A stretch of 64,000 nt of DNA from Promethearchaeota archaeon (GCA_019057795.1 JAHLWS010000068.1:27377-91376); one strand, 5' to 3'. Positions 16,655-26,503 are shown, counted from the first letter of the stretch. Translations and numbers: made by a program. Notes: generated by a model from the letters alone, not told the origin.

Positions 16655-19252
16655 ATGTTAATTTGCATAAGTAACTTAATTGAAACTGAAAGAGATTCAG
16701 AAGAGATTTCGCTGCTTCCAAGCCCTCTCTATTATAAGCTAATTAATTCTCAACTTTTACAATTCAGCGGAAAATCTTTAATTTTAACTGATATACCTAA
16801 AGAAAATTGGTTTGTTTTAGATCAGTTTATAGATCATTTTCAGCATTATGAAAAAGAATTTGAATTAGATATACAGTACGACATGAATCATTTGAATACA
16901 GCAGAGAACGATAAAGTGATTTCGAGTTTGTGTAAAAATTATTTCCCACAACTAGATTTAAATAGTATTAAAACAAACCAAAACGCAATCGAACAAGGAT
17001 ACTTTCTTTTTTCTAAAAATTCGACAGTACATTTAAAAGCAGATTCTCTTCAAGGATTTTTCTATGGGATTCAAACTTTAATTCAACTGATGAATTCGAC
17101 TTCGACTAAGAAATTGATAAGTCAAGTAGCCATTATTGATTACCCCCTATTAACAATTAGAGGAGTGTCGGATGATATTTCGAGAGGTCAAGCAGCAACG
17201 GTAGAAAATCTCAAGAAGTTTATCAAAGTACTGAGTCATTTCAAAATAAACCATTATTATTTAGTTTATATGCAGGATATGTTTAAATTTGAAAAATATC
17301 CTGATATTGGCAAAGGCAGAGGAGCTTATTCTAAAGCAGAAATAAAAGATTTATTCGCTTATGCGAAAAAACATTTTGTAGAATTAATACCTATTTTTCA
17401 AACGATTGGTCACTGGGACAACATTCTTCACAATGAAAAATATTGGCAATATGGGGAATTTCCAGGCTCAAATAGTTTGAACATCGCAAACGACAAAATC
17501 TATGAGATATTAGATTGTATGATAAGGGATTTAAGTGAAGTGTTCAAATCGGAATACTTCCATATAGGCGCAGATGAAAGTTGGGATGTAGGGAAAGGAG
17601 CTTCAAAAGAATATGTAGACAAGAGAGGAATTGGTAATGCGTACTTAAAACATTACAAAAAGATTTACGAAATCGTTAAAAGTCATGGATATAAAAAAAT
17701 CATTATATACCATGATATCCTCTACAAATATCGAGAAGTTTTAGAAGGTTTACCCAAGGATACGATTGTAATGTATTGGAAATATAATACCAAAGAAAAC
17801 CATCCAATTTTAAAAAAAATAAAAGAATTTAAATTTCCCATAATTGTTAGCCCTTCTATTAAAGATTACAATCGATTGTTTCCATCGTTCACCCGCTCTG
17901 AAAAAAACATATCAAACCTAATTAAAAACGGTTATGAAAACGGAGCTATAGGAGAAATAAGTTCGAGTTGGGGAGATTATAGAAACAAAGAAATCAGAGA
18001 AAATAGAATTTACGGATTTATTTACTCTTCTCAAGTAGGCTGGAATCCAATAAAGGATGTAAATCCAATTAAATTTTGGAAAAGTCTTTTACTTCATTTT
18101 TATGGAATTAACGATCTTAGGTTATTTAAAATTATAAGAGCCTTAAGAGCTGTTGAAGATAAAAAGCGTTTACATACAAGACCTACTTTTTATTATAATC
18201 ACTTTTTCAGCCACCCATATAACAAAAAAAGTTCGTTATATAGAAAAAATCTAAAGACTTCTAAATTTGATTCTTTAATCAAAAATATGGATGAAATCAT
18301 TGTCATATGTAAGGATTTAGAGAAAACTGTGCCAAAGAACAAGGAAAACATTAGAGTCCTAGCCTTCATTGCGAAGCATATTAAATTTTACTGCAATAAG
18401 AGAATTAACTCTAAAAAATTAGTTGATTTTCGGCCTAAAAGGGTAAAAGACGAATATTTATTACTCGTAATAAAAGAAATCGAGGCTTTAAAAAGGGAGT
18501 TAAACGAACTCCTAAAGGAATACGAAATCTTGTGGTTGAGCGTTGCAAAAGAAGATGGTTTTGAATCAATAAAGAGGAAATATTTGTGGTTACTGAAATT
18601 TTACGATGAAAAAGTCGAAGAAACTCAAAACAGAAGCAAATGGCGGGACCCAAATATTCCTAGTGAATTAATTTACCTAGATGCTAAGAAAAAGCACCAA
18701 ATTCACACTACTTACTTTAAAAAAACGATTGAAATCGACGAAGAAATTGAAAGTGCTTACTTACAAGTAATTGGAGGGACTTTTGCAAAAATCAGCCTAA
18801 ATAAGAATCATATCGGCCATGTAATAACTAAACATTCGTTAAATTATGTAGTTTTAGAAAATAATATTCAAATATTTGATATTAAAAAGTATCTAAAACA
18901 TGGTGAAAATCAAATCATTATCGAAAATAAGGATTATAGCGGAGGAATTGGACCAATTAACATATATGGCGAAATTAAACTAAAATCAGGTCAGACAAGT
19001 CTAATTAAATCTGATAAGACATGGTTAGGGGCAAGAAATCACGATGGTCCATGGAAAATTGTTAAAAGTTTTGGTAGCCCTCCTAAAGTTACTGGAGGAT
19101 TATGTTATCCCGATTTTGAGCACAATATTCATTCATTAGAAGGCGATATGATGACTGTTTTTAACGCTTTAATTGGTCGGATTCCAAGAAAGTTATATTG
19201 GGTTTTAAAAATAGTTATAAAGCTATTTCACCGTTACGACATTCTAGAATGA
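16655..19252 (+). CDS. Glycoside hydrolase family 20 beta-N-acetylhexosaminidase-like protein
   Basis: An 865-residue enzyme. Residues about 20-160 match the GH20b alpha/beta domain, and 165-480 the GH20 TIM barrel. '[10 protein letters not shown]' marks the first strand, 'QTIGHWDN' the middle, and HIGADESWD holds the catalytic Asp307-Glu308 pair used in substrate-assisted cleavage of terminal GlcNAc or GalNAc. Residues about 540-680 are helical, and about 685-800 look like a galactose-binding-type beta-sandwich. There is no signal peptide, so it probably acts in the cytosol on imported or recycled amino-sugar glycans. It converges on an HGSNAT-like membrane acyltransferase gene, with an A-tract at about 19272-19287 between them. 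Family assignment is strong; the natural substrate is not known. Confidence 0.9.
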   Translation: MLICISNLIETERDSEEISLLPSPLYYKLINSQLLQFSGKSLILTDIPKENWFVLDQFIDHFQHYEKEFELDIQYDMNHLNTAENDKVISSLCKNYFPQLDLNSIKTNQNAIEQGYFLFSKNSTVHLKADSLQGFFYGIQTLIQLMNSTSTKKLISQVAIIDYPLLTIRGVSDDISRGQAATVENLKKFIKVLSHFKINHYYLVYMQDMFKFEKYPDIGKGRGAYSKAEIKDLFAYAKKHFVELIPIFQTIGHWDNILHNEKYWQYGEFPGSNSLNIANDKIYEILDCMIRDLSEVFKSEYFHIGADESWDVGKGASKEYVDKRGIGNAYLKHYKKIYEIVKSHGYKKIIIYHDILYKYREVLEGLPKDTIVMYWKYNTKENHPILKKIKEFKFPIIVSPSIKDYNRLFPSFTRSEKNISNLIKNGYENGAIGEISSSWGDYRNKEIRENRIYGFIYSSQVGWNPIKDVNPIKFWKSLLLHFYGINDLRLFKIIRALRAVEDKKRLHTRPTFYYNHFFSHPYNKKSSLYRKNLKTSKFDSLIKNMDEIIVICKDLEKTVPKNKENIRVLAFIAKHIKFYCNKRINSKKLVDFRPKRVKDEYLLLVIKEIEALKRELNELLKEYEILWLSVAKEDGFESIKRKYLWLLKFYDEKVEETQNRSKWRDPNIPSELIYLDAKKKHQIHTTYFKKTIEIDEEIESAYLQVIGGTFAKISLNKNHIGHVITKHSLNYVVLENNIQIFDIKKYLKHGENQIIIENKDYSGGIGPINIYGEIKLKSGQTSLIKSDKTWLGARNHDGPWKIVKSFGSPPKVTGGLCYPDFEHNIHSLEGDMMTVFNALIGRIPRKLYWVLKIVIKLFHRYDILE

Positions 19253-19307
19253 ATATTAAGATGATAAAATTAAAAAAAAAAAAAAAAATAAATAAGTTGC
19301 TCAATTA

Positions 19308-20600
19308 TCAATCTTTTTCTCTTATTACAATTGGTTCAGGATTGTAAAGAATTTCTTGTATTTTAAGCCTATCTCCTGCGTCCGCTCTTCCTTTCGAAAG
19401 AATTGCAATTGTCAACCATTCAAAGGACCCCTTGAACTCTACTTTTTCCCACAGTTTTACTATTATATACCAAAAGAGAACAACAATAGCAAGAAGTAGC
19501 AAAAGTTGGTAACCGTTTAGTTTTCCATCTAAAGCACCCCACCCGGTTACGGCATCGAAAATCAATACAGGGAAGATAGTAAGCCATTGAAAACTCCAAA
19601 TTGTCAATAACAACATGTTGAATCGTCTAAAGAAGATAGTTTTCTTTCCAAACTTTTCTGCTTTTCCCCTATAATCTACTAAATGAAGAATTAAAGTACC
19701 AATGGCTATCTCTCCAGCTGCTACAAAACTAAACAAGAATAAACTATCGCCTTCTAAATCAAAACCAAGTATTAACCCTGAAATAATCGCAGTTATGAAA
19801 AGGAACAAAGCGCTCAAATAAGACCATTTTAAAAAATTCTTTGTTATTCTTCCCTCGCCTATATAAGAGCCCGCAATCAAACCAAAAAGTGAAATCGAGA
19901 GAAAAGGGATAAGAGGAGTAAATCTATTTATAAACGGTACAATTAAGATATAGGTGAAATTAGTCCAAAAATCGCGATTAATCCAATTGTTCCAAGGACT
20001 CCTGAAATCTACCATGTAGGCATTCCCTAATTCAGTTACTAAGGGGCGTAAAAGCAAAATGATAATTAAGAGAGTAAGAGAAAGGATTAGAATCTTCTTA
20101 GTAGACCATCCTTTATACAAACAATAAGCGTAAATTCCACTGATAATTATGGTGGCAATACCTACAGTTTGCAAAACATTGATTCGAAATAATTCATTCC
20201 CCAGATTCAACCAAACATCGCTTTCACCTAAGATTACATCTAATAGCAAGCCATTAAGCAACCCTTCTGATATAAAGCCAAAAACCCAAATTATAAAGCC
20301 CCGTATCGCTTGATTTTTAAATACTTTTAAGGCTGCCGGTTTTTTCTCCATTATCTCGATATTCTTATTCCACTGTCTTCTAGTTGAAATTGTATTGCCA
20401 ATGGCAGACATTAAGATAAAAAGACCATCGAAATATCCTAAGTAAACCAGAACTACGCCTAAAAGCAATATTAATATGTGAGCATCTCCAGCTATGATCT
20501 TGTCAATTTCATCAGAAAACGCAACATTTAGAACATGAAAGCATACAACTCCCAAAATACCAACGCCTTTGATAAAGTCGAAACTTATATATCGTTTCAT
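19308..20600 (-). CDS. Membrane acyltransferase, HGSNAT/YeiB-like (DUF1624/DUF418 group)
   Basis: A 430-residue protein with about ten membrane helices. The N-terminus 'RYISFDFIKGVGILGVVCFHVLN' matches the 'R..s.D..RG..i..mi..H' signature of heparan-alpha-glucosaminide N-acetyltransferase-like and YeiB-like membrane acyltransferases, and the His in helix 1 is the likely active-site residue. Family members move acyl groups across the membrane onto amino sugars or lipids. The convergent GH20 hexosaminidase next door makes an amino-sugar or glycan role plausible (inference only). The soluble C-terminal tail is about 30 residues. ATG 20600 is taken as the start; no strong ribosome site is visible. 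Confidence 0.75.
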   Translation of the reverse strand: MKRYISFDFIKGVGILGVVCFHVLNVAFSDEIDKIIAGDAHILILLLGVVLVYLGYFDGLFILMSAIGNTISTRRQWNKNIEIMEKKPAALKVFKNQAIRGFIIWVFGFISEGLLNGLLLDVILGESDVWLNLGNELFRINVLQTVGIATIIISGIYAYCLYKGWSTKKILILSLTLLIIILLLRPLVTELGNAYMVDFRSPWNNWINRDFWTNFTYILIVPFINRFTPLIPFLSISLFGLIAGSYIGEGRITKNFLKWSYLSALFLFITAIISGLILGFDLEGDSLFLFSFVAAGEIAIGTLILHLVDYRGKAEKFGKKTIFFRRFNMLLLTIWSFQWLTIFPVLIFDAVTGWGALDGKLNGYQLLLLLAIVVLFWYIIVKLWEKVEFKGSFEWLTIAILSKGRADAGDRLKIQEILYNPEPIVIREKD

Positions 20601-20776
20601 TTTCCATCAATCTTTTTGTGAAATTTATTTATTTAAAAATTAAATAACACTTTGCTGTTAAAGTATATAAAATTGAAACATATTTTAGAAAGAATATAAT
20701 TTTTTAGCCCAAGTTAAGAGAAGTTCCATTTCATCAAATATTATCACTAATTAAGATCTTCTTCAAATAATATCAA

Positions 20777-21943
20777 TTAAGTATCTTCCCTTAATTTTTT
20801 CTCAGTAATATCTTGAGCAATGACTTGGATTAAAATCTCTTCATGCAATCGAATTAATGTAGCTGTGTAACAAACCCATATTAATTTTCCTTCCTTATTA
20901 TAACCTTGAATTTCGCTTTGTTCTACATCTTGTCCTTTAATTAATCGCTCGTATACTTTATGAAGAATGGATAAGGTACTTGAAGGTAAAGCCATGAGTT
21001 GTAGAAAGTTTTTACCAACCAAATCTTCTTTTTTGTACTTAAACAACTTATAAGTAGCATAATTACAATCTATTATAGTACCTCCAAAATTTAAGATTAC
21101 TACTGCGTTTGGGGAAGTTTGGAATAAGTGCCGAAACTTTTTATCCGAATCTTTTAAAGCTAGTATTTTCTCACGATATTTATTTTCTAAATCCTTTTCT
21201 AGGTTTTCATATTTTAATATATATTCTTGTATTTCTTCATCGAATTTTTTTTGTTCTTCTATTTCTCTAATAACTGAAATAAACCTAAAATTTTCATTCT
21301 CCATAAAAACGCCCCCTTTTGCCGAGACTAAGATGTAATGTCCATCTTTATGGCGAGTTCTGTATTCTGCTGAACGAAGCTCCCCCTTATTTATTGCTTC
21401 CTCGAGTTTTTTAATAATTTTGGGTAAATCTTCTGGATGGATAAAATTAAACGCGTTTAAACCTATCAATTCTTCAGGTTGATAACCAAATAATTTGAAA
21501 GTTTGAGGACTACAATAAAGAAATGTACCATCTGAATCTATTTCCAAAATTACATCCAAAATATTGTTAATAAGATAACGATATTGGTCCAATGTATTCT
21601 TTTTAACTACTCTTTTACGTTTATCTTTATCCAAACTAGTTAATTCTGATTCAGAAGCGCTAAGATCGTCTAATTTTTGTGTTTTCTCGTAAAAATTTTT
21701 AATTTCGTTCAGTTCTACAGTAATTAATGTATGATTTGTATGGACTCTTTCAAACGATTTTATTTGATTTTGATTAGTCGGATCGTTCGGATTAATGGTT
21801 ATATATTTCTTACATCTAACACACGCTCTAACTCTAATTTCCTTCTCATCCCATTGTTGTTGAATAAAATGCAAAAATGATCTTAAACTTATACTATTAT
21901 TTGTAAAAATTTTAAAATAATTAAACTTTATCTGTAACCTCAT
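20777..21943 (-). CDS. Tandem PAS-domain protein without kinase domain
   Basis: From the ATG at 21943 this is 389 residues. The N-terminus (about 1-100) holds a single CVRC pair in 'ACVRCKKYITINP' and a 'FERVHTNHTL' segment. Two PAS domains follow: about 125-235 ('ILDVILEIDSDGTFLYCSPQ', 'HPEDLPKI', 'RHKDGHYILVSAKG') and about 275-385 ('NAVVILNFGGTIIDCN', 'VGKNFLQLM'), joined by a coiled coil. PAS domains sense ligands, redox state or light. No histidine kinase, GGDEF or DNA-binding domain is attached, so output must go through a partner. A TTG start at 21994 would add 17 residues and overlap a hairpin, so I prefer the downstream ATG. Confidence 0.85.
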   Translation of the reverse strand: MRLQIKFNYFKIFTNNSISLRSFLHFIQQQWDEKEIRVRACVRCKKYITINPNDPTNQNQIKSFERVHTNHTLITVELNEIKNFYEKTQKLDDLSASESELTSLDKDKRKRVVKKNTLDQYRYLINNILDVILEIDSDGTFLYCSPQTFKLFGYQPEELIGLNAFNFIHPEDLPKIIKKLEEAINKGELRSAEYRTRHKDGHYILVSAKGGVFMENENFRFISVIREIEEQKKFDEEIQEYILKYENLEKDLENKYREKILALKDSDKKFRHLFQTSPNAVVILNFGGTIIDCNYATYKLFKYKKEDLVGKNFLQLMALPSSTLSILHKVYERLIKGQDVEQSEIQGYNKEGKLIWVCYTATLIRLHEEILIQVIAQDITEKKLREDT

Positions 21944-21992
21944 TTTTTTTGACTTTTCCCACCTTCCTAAGATTTTGACGCACACGCCGAGC

Positions 21993-22015
21993 AAATCTGC
22001 TGCAAAAGCAGATTT
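21993..22015 (-). promoter_or_regulatory. Perfect 8-bp hairpin upstream of the PAS gene
   Basis: AAATCTGC (21993-22000) faces GCAGATTT (22008-22015) across a 7-nt loop, about 50 nt before the chosen PAS-gene start. It could be a 5' leader structure or the terminator of something decayed upstream. No regulator can be named from the sequence. Confidence 0.35.
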
Positions 22016-22339
22016 TCCTTAAGCTTCGTCGTAAAAGGGAGGGAAATAAATTAAACTCAATTTTGAAATAATTAGTTTTAAAGCTCTTATGATATTTTGG
22101 AACGAAAATAAGAATCTAATTTATTTGTCTTATTTTTTGTCTTATATCTCTTTTTCCCACTAGATCCAACCGAACATTTCGAAACATACGATCAAAGCGA
22201 GGTAATTAACGAACTTGGCGACTTTAGATGATATTCCGAAAATTTTTAACATTATACCAATACCACGAAATAGCAAATCCCTATTTTCAAATGGGCGAAA
22301 TTCTATATAAATTAAAAAAAAGTAAAGAAATTGATTTAA
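22016..22339. other. Spacer with a possible gene remnant
   Basis: About 324 bp between two minus-strand genes. Most is AT-rich without a gene. On the plus strand, 22160-22231 reads as 23 codons (LDPTEHFETY... ending NELGDFR, then TGA) in the CpG-richer style of the accessory genes. It has no start codon and may be the tail of a lost gene. Confidence 0.3.
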
Positions 22340-23299
22340 TTAAAAATTCGAGTAAATCATAAATTTGTTTGCAGAACCTAAACTGTAAATTTCGAATTTG
22401 CTACCGCGCTTTGTCTCGCAAAACATTTGGATCATCGGAAAAAGATATATTTGCGTGGTGATTTGTGCTTCCTTATCTTTTGAGTGACTTTTGTAGTCGC
22501 TTCCTGCTGAATTAATCGTTTTTTTAATGTTTTTATTCCAATAACCTAAAGAGGCTTCCGCTTTCGACTCTAGATCTTTAAAATCGTTAAATCTTATACC
22601 CTCAACTTCTTCTATAATTTGGTGAAGATCTCGCTCAATTTCTTTTTCGTATTTTGTTTGTGCGCTGCTATGGAGTACTGGAATTCCAGTAACGACAGTT
22701 TTAAAAGGGACGGGTAGAATTTGATATTTAAACAAGCTTTTATGACCTTCACAATCATTACATTTTACTTTACTCGTACCTGTGCCAAAACAGACCCCAC
22801 ATGGATAAGAAAACGGTTTATTCTCCTTTTTCTGTTCTTCACCAGTTAACACAGTCAATTTTTCTTCGATTTTTCCTGTTCCTTTACATGTTTTACATTT
22901 TTCTTCTATAAAACCTTTACCGCTACATTTTTTACAAGAAACTGCTTGAATTGTTTCGTATGTAGGTACTTTTTCATCGCCTTTCCAATTTTCTTTATTA
23001 AGCTTACCTGCACCCTTAAAAGAGTAAAATGTTTCTCTCACAACTCTTGGGGCAAGAACAATTTTTTCTTCCGTACCTTTGGGTACCGCACCAATAGTTT
23101 TTTTAATCGCAAAATAAATTGCGGCTTCCTTTTGGGTATCTTTTACGTATTCCGCTGCACTTACAGCGTCTAACGAAAAAACAGCACCTTTGGTGCCAAA
23201 TTGTTTTTCCATCTTTTTCTTATCTTTTCTTATGGCACGTTGCTTCCACTTTTCAAAAATTTCGTCTAAATTAGGAGTCTTTATTCTTACATCTGGCAT
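22340..23299 (-). CDS. DnaJ-type zinc-finger protein without J domain
   Basis: A 319-residue protein. Residues about 122-185 carry four CxxC pairs in the DnaJ central zinc-finger layout: CKKCSGKG, CKTCKGTG, CGVCFGTG and CNDCEGH. No J domain (HPD) is present. The N-terminal 110 residues are mixed alpha/beta with 'KTIGAVPKGTEEKIVLAPRVVRETFYSFKGAG'. The C-terminal 130 residues are alpha/beta, with a long helix followed by strands ('AQITTQIYLFPMIQMF'). In DnaJ this finger binds unfolded clients; here it may mediate protein binding. The last CxxC lacks the usual second Gly. It is a lone gene with a TATA-like AT-rich upstream region. Function is unknown. Confidence 0.7.
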   Translation of the reverse strand: MPDVRIKTPNLDEIFEKWKQRAIRKDKKKMEKQFGTKGAVFSLDAVSAAEYVKDTQKEAAIYFAIKKTIGAVPKGTEEKIVLAPRVVRETFYSFKGAGKLNKENWKGDEKVPTYETIQAVSCKKCSGKGFIEEKCKTCKGTGKIEEKLTVLTGEEQKKENKPFSYPCGVCFGTGTSKVKCNDCEGHKSLFKYQILPVPFKTVVTGIPVLHSSAQTKYEKEIERDLHQIIEEVEGIRFNDFKDLESKAEASLGYWNKNIKKTINSAGSDYKSHSKDKEAQITTQIYLFPMIQMFCETKRGSKFEIYSLGSANKFMIYSNF

Positions 23300-23361
23300 A
23301 ATAATATCACATTAATTTTTTAATACTTGAATATATTTATTTAATAACTTTAGAATTAAAT

Positions 23362-23395
23362 AAATATAAAATAGAATAATTTATAATTTTATTAA
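23362..23395 (+). repeat. 34-bp direct repeat, left copy
   Basis: This 34-nt segment is identical to 28969-29002. The right copy lies just before the start of the archaeal Ski2-like helicase gene; this one lies 24 bp before a 53-residue open frame. In addition, 23633-23664 resembles the first about 30 nt around that helicase's TTG start (29027-29058), so a piece of the helicase promoter and start region seems to be left here. Confidence 0.75.
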
Positions 23396-23419
23396 AACTA
23401 AATTAAAAAAAAAAAGAAA

Positions 23420-23581
23420 ATGTCAACAGAAGAGCGTCAAAGTGTAGAATACTTCTTACAATGGATTAAACAAGGAGGATTGAAGGATTGGATTCAGCAC
23501 TTCATTGACCAAGGAGATGAGGTAAAGTTAAGGCAAGTAAAAGATATTTACGATAAAATCAAAACTGTTTTTGGATTTTAG
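23420..23581 (+). CDS. Small 53-residue helical protein
   Basis: ATG at 23420, TAG ending at 23581. The product (MSTEERQSVEYFLQWI... to ...IYDKIKTVFGF) is amphipathic and helical, with Trp, Gln and Asp content typical of real small proteins rather than AT-rich noise. No family is recognised. It follows the left copy of the 34-bp repeat, which may supply its promoter region. It could be a small DNA-binding or membrane-peripheral protein. Confidence is moderate because of the size. Confidence 0.5.
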   Translation: MSTEERQSVEYFLQWIKQGGLKDWIQHFIDQGDEVKLRQVKDIYDKIKTVFGF

Positions 23582-23719
23582 TTTCTAATTTTTGTTATTT
23601 TAGTTTAATAAAAGTTCTTAAAAATTGAACGGTTTTTCTTTTGGCTACTCCTTCTAAAGATTAAGAGATTTTTCAAGCGAAAAAAAAAAAGAAAATATTA
23701 ATTGTTATAGGTTTAAGAA

Positions 23720-24093
23720 TTAATTCGAGATTTTGCTATTTTCAAGCGAAAAAAAAGGTTTAGTAGAAAATACTCTTTTAAACTTTGAATTTTCTTTTAA
23801 AAAAATTGGAATATCTTTTATAGGATTATTTCGTAAATCAAAAGTACTCAATTTTAAAGTCTTGAATATGTCTGGAATTGACTTTAAATTATTATTCTTT
23901 AAATATAACGATCTAAGATTCTTAAGATTTCCAAATGACACGGGTAAACTTTCTACCTGATTATAGGATAAATAAATTGATTCCAATGAAGTTAAACTCC
24001 CCATATTAGACGGAAGGTTTTTAATATTATTGTTTATTAAATACAACCTTTTTAAATTTTAATATTATTGTTTATTAAATACAACCTTTTTAA
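23720..24093 (-). pseudogene. Leucine-rich-repeat gene fragment
   Basis: About 110 residues of leucine-rich repeats of the 'LxxLxxLYLxxNxxxxLPxxxGxL' type, reading from 'LKRLYLINNNIKNLP' to the stop at 23720. The reading frame is broken near 24058 by a 38-bp tandem duplication, and upstream it runs into remains of an MFS transporter instead of an LRR-gene start. An internal ATG at 24046 could express the last 108 residues, but the context looks like decay. Asgard genomes carry many LRR proteins; this is probably a truncated one. Confidence 0.7.
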
Positions 24094-24095
24094 AT
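24019..24095 (+). repeat. 38-bp tandem duplication
   Basis: A 39-nt sequence occurs at 24019-24057 and again at 24057-24095, sharing one base (period 38). Because 38 is not a multiple of three, it shifts the frame of the leucine-rich-repeat remnant. Confidence 0.9.
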
Positions 24096-24320
24096 CACTA
24101 AGTTTTCCAGTAATTGGACTAGCGAAAAGTTGGCATATATAAAAATACTTAGAATTAAACCGACTTGAAACGCATTCAAACCTAAAGATAACCCTAAAAA
24201 TGGGATTATGGGCATCACACTGCTAAATCCTAAAACTTCCGTAAATTGGATCATGAAAATGATTAATAGGCGTTTATCGAACTTTTTATCTTGATCTGCT
24301 TGTAGCGAACTAATTAGTCT
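24094..24320 (-). pseudogene. N-terminal remnant of an MFS (TetA-like) transporter
   Basis: On the minus strand the frame reads 'KKFDKRLLIIFMIQFTEVLG..SVMPIIPFL', then '...GLNAFQVGLILSIFIYA', the first two helices of a major facilitator transporter. A frame change near 24135 continues it as 'CQLFASPITGKLSD', which is MFS motif A ('SPxxGxLSD'). There it stops matching an MFS and turns into the leucine-rich-repeat sequence ('LKRLYL'). No start codon remains upstream; an in-frame TGA lies at 24321-24323. It is a broken, chimeric remnant. Confidence 0.7.
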
Positions 24321-24506
24321 TCACATCACTAAAAATTGATATCAAAAATTAGCTTTTATAGGAGAGAGATGTAAATAAATTAAGTTTTATGTCTATATAA
24401 AATTAAAATTATGACTTTTTTTTTGGCGTAAGTCTTAAAAAAAATAATATTTAAATAACATAACAATGAAAACATTATATGTAATACGACAAATGTGTTA
24501 AAAATA

Positions 24507-25157
24507 ATGGAGTTGATTTATGACTTGGACGAATTAAAAAAATCAATTTTAGAAGGAGATCCAGAATTAGCTGAAGAGTTAGCTAAAAGCATTCTGGAAT
24601 CCGGAGTTAGTAGTTTGAAGGCTATCAAAGATGCAGTAATTCCAGGCATCCTTGAAGCAGGAGAGCTTTGGAAACAAGGTGTGTACTTTGTTCCAGACAT
24701 AGTATTAAGCGCTGAGGCTTTTAAAAGCGCAATGGCAGTCCTTGAAAAAGAACAAACTGGTGCTAACAGAAAAAAAGTAGGAAAGTTTCTCATTTGTTCG
24801 GTTGAAGGAGACATTCACGACCTTGGTAAGAATATTGTAAGTTCAATGCTCAAGGCATCAGGGTTCGAGATTCATGATATAGGCGTAGATGTCCCCATTT
24901 CAAAGTTCATTGAGAAGGTAAAGGAGGTCCGACCTGATATCGTTGGGTTAGGTGCCTACATGAGTACGACTGCTGCAACTATTAAAGATTACATACAAGC
25001 TCTTGAGAGTGAAGGTTTGAGAAGCGGTCTAAAAGTGATGGTTGGAGGGGTCAGGATAAGCGAGCAGTACGTGAAAGAACTTGGCGCTGATGAATGGGGA
25101 AGAGATGGGGTTCATGCAGCGGAAAACGCTTTGAAACTCATGGGGGGTGAGAGCTGA
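24507..25157 (+). CDS. Corrinoid (B12-binding) methyl-carrier protein, MtmC/MttC-type
   Basis: From the ATG at 24507 (a GTG at 24495 is possible) this is 216 residues. Residues 1-85 form the four-helix B12-binding cap domain, and 90-214 the Rossmann-like B12 domain. 'EGDIHDLGKNIV' carries the D-x-H-x-x-G motif whose His is the lower cobalt ligand, followed by 'GLGAYMSTT' and 'VMVGG'. Such proteins carry a methyl group on cob(III)alamin between a substrate methyltransferase and a second methyltransferase. It is the first gene of a three-gene plus-strand operon with a UroD-family methyltransferase (2 nt downstream) and MtrH. The substrate is unknown; methylamines, betaines or methoxylated compounds are options. 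No reductive activase (RamA) is present in the window. Confidence 0.9.
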   Translation: MELIYDLDELKKSILEGDPELAEELAKSILESGVSSLKAIKDAVIPGILEAGELWKQGVYFVPDIVLSAEAFKSAMAVLEKEQTGANRKKVGKFLICSVEGDIHDLGKNIVSSMLKASGFEIHDIGVDVPISKFIEKVKEVRPDIVGLGAYMSTTAATIKDYIQALESEGLRSGLKVMVGGVRISEQYVKELGADEWGRDGVHAAENALKLMGGES

Positions 25158-25159
25158 GT

Positions 25160-26440
25160 ATGTCACCTACTATAGGAGAAGCATTGAAGGGAATATTATA
25201 TACGAAGGGGTTGAAATTCATCAAGCTCACTCCTGGAAGTAGGGCTGTAGCTTCTATGTTTGGAAAACCAGACTATTTCCCATCACTCGCTGCCCAGATG
25301 CATGTTCATTCGATGTCCGTAGCTAAGGCCGATCCAGAGAGGTTCATCTACACGGATGGCCGATATTGCACTGGTGTACAGATATCCGTGCAGAAGTGGT
25401 ACGGTTTCGAACAACCCGCGTTATTTCCCCCCGGAAATTATAATTACGAAGTTGAAGCATTAGGGGGGAAGGTCAAAAAAAGTGGAAATCATATGCCCTC
25501 CCTAGATCAATCGGATCCATTGATTAAAAATCCAGAGGATATCGAAAAGGTCAAAGTTCCGATTGAAAGAGATTCAGGGAGCATTCCCTATGTTATAGAT
25601 TCCTATAAAGCAATTGAAGAGTTTACAGGATCTAAAGGTCCTGGTTATGTCACAGCGCCTTTCAGTTTTATTTGTGGCATCCATTCATATGTCAGAGTGA
25701 TTCGAAATATTAAGAAGAATCCAGAGTTCATTCATAGACTTTTAACATGGAGTGTTGATGAAGTATTACTACCCTTTATGGAGCTTCTCAAAAAGGAAAC
25801 AGGGTTTAAAACCTACACCGCTCCTGATGCATGGGCGGCAGTACCGAATACTAATAAGATGATACTTGAGGAATTTATCTTTCCATGTTATGAATACTTT
25901 GCTGAACAAGCTAAGAAGAAAAAACTAAGAGTAGTTGCCGCAGGCGCTGGAGATTATTGCGAAGAAAATCCAGATCGATTCGATCCCGAGTTCATGAAAT
26001 GGTGCTGGTACCAAATGGGAAAGTCATATCTAGGTAGACCAGCTTTATTCATGGGAATGGGTCAAACTCAACTTTGGCCCATTGATGTAATGAAGGAATA
26101 CATCGAAGAAAATACTACAAAAAAGTGGAGACCACCGATAATTGCTGGTTGTAGTGCTAGTTTCATAAGGGATGCTTCACCTCAAGATATTATCGATTAC
26201 GTCAAAAAAATCATTGACAATCTTGGCAGAGAGGGAAGCATGAGCTTTATGCTCATCCAGGTACCAGTTGATACACCGCCATTGAACGTACACACTTTTA
26301 ATAAGGCTGTCAAGGTTTATGGGAAATATCCAATAGCTGAAAATTTGGACGATATTGAGTACACTCCCCCTGAATACAAAACATATGAAGAGTGGTACAA
26401 AACTGCCGTTTCTGAAGGAAGAGCACCAGATTATGAATAG
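25160..26440 (+). CDS. UroD-family (MtaA/MtbA/CmuA-like) methyltransferase
   Basis: A 426-residue protein of the uroporphyrinogen decarboxylase superfamily, the fold of zinc methyltransferases such as MtbA and CmuA that move methyl groups to or from corrinoid proteins. Visible landmarks are 'MHVHSMSVAKADPERFIYTDG' near the start, 'VKVPIERDSGSIPYVI', 'APFSFICGIHSYVRVIRN', and a C-terminal barrel end 'IIAGCSASFIRDASPQDIIDYVKKIID'. The Cys of 'FICG' and 'AGCSA' are candidate zinc ligands. It starts 2 nt after the corrinoid gene stop, so translation is coupled. It likely acts as the methyl donor enzyme or corrinoid:cofactor methyltransferase together with the corrinoid protein and MtrH. The methylated substrate cannot be read from the sequence. 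Confidence 0.85.
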   Translation: MSPTIGEALKGILYTKGLKFIKLTPGSRAVASMFGKPDYFPSLAAQMHVHSMSVAKADPERFIYTDGRYCTGVQISVQKWYGFEQPALFPPGNYNYEVEALGGKVKKSGNHMPSLDQSDPLIKNPEDIEKVKVPIERDSGSIPYVIDSYKAIEEFTGSKGPGYVTAPFSFICGIHSYVRVIRNIKKNPEFIHRLLTWSVDEVLLPFMELLKKETGFKTYTAPDAWAAVPNTNKMILEEFIFPCYEYFAEQAKKKKLRVVAAGAGDYCEENPDRFDPEFMKWCWYQMGKSYLGRPALFMGMGQTQLWPIDVMKEYIEENTTKKWRPPIIAGCSASFIRDASPQDIIDYVKKIIDNLGREGSMSFMLIQVPVDTPPLNVHTFNKAVKVYGKYPIAENLDDIEYTPPEYKTYEEWYKTAVSEGRAPDYE

Positions 26441-26503
26441 TAAATTAATTTATTTTTTTTATTTTTTTTTCTAATGTAATTATTCTAAAAGAGCTTGAGA
26501 TTA

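Noticed and set aside
19272..19287. Poly-A tract between convergent genes, considered as a terminator
   Set aside because: It may end transcription of the minus-strand gene as a T-run, but AT-rich spacers here often have such runs, so it is not listed as a separate feature.
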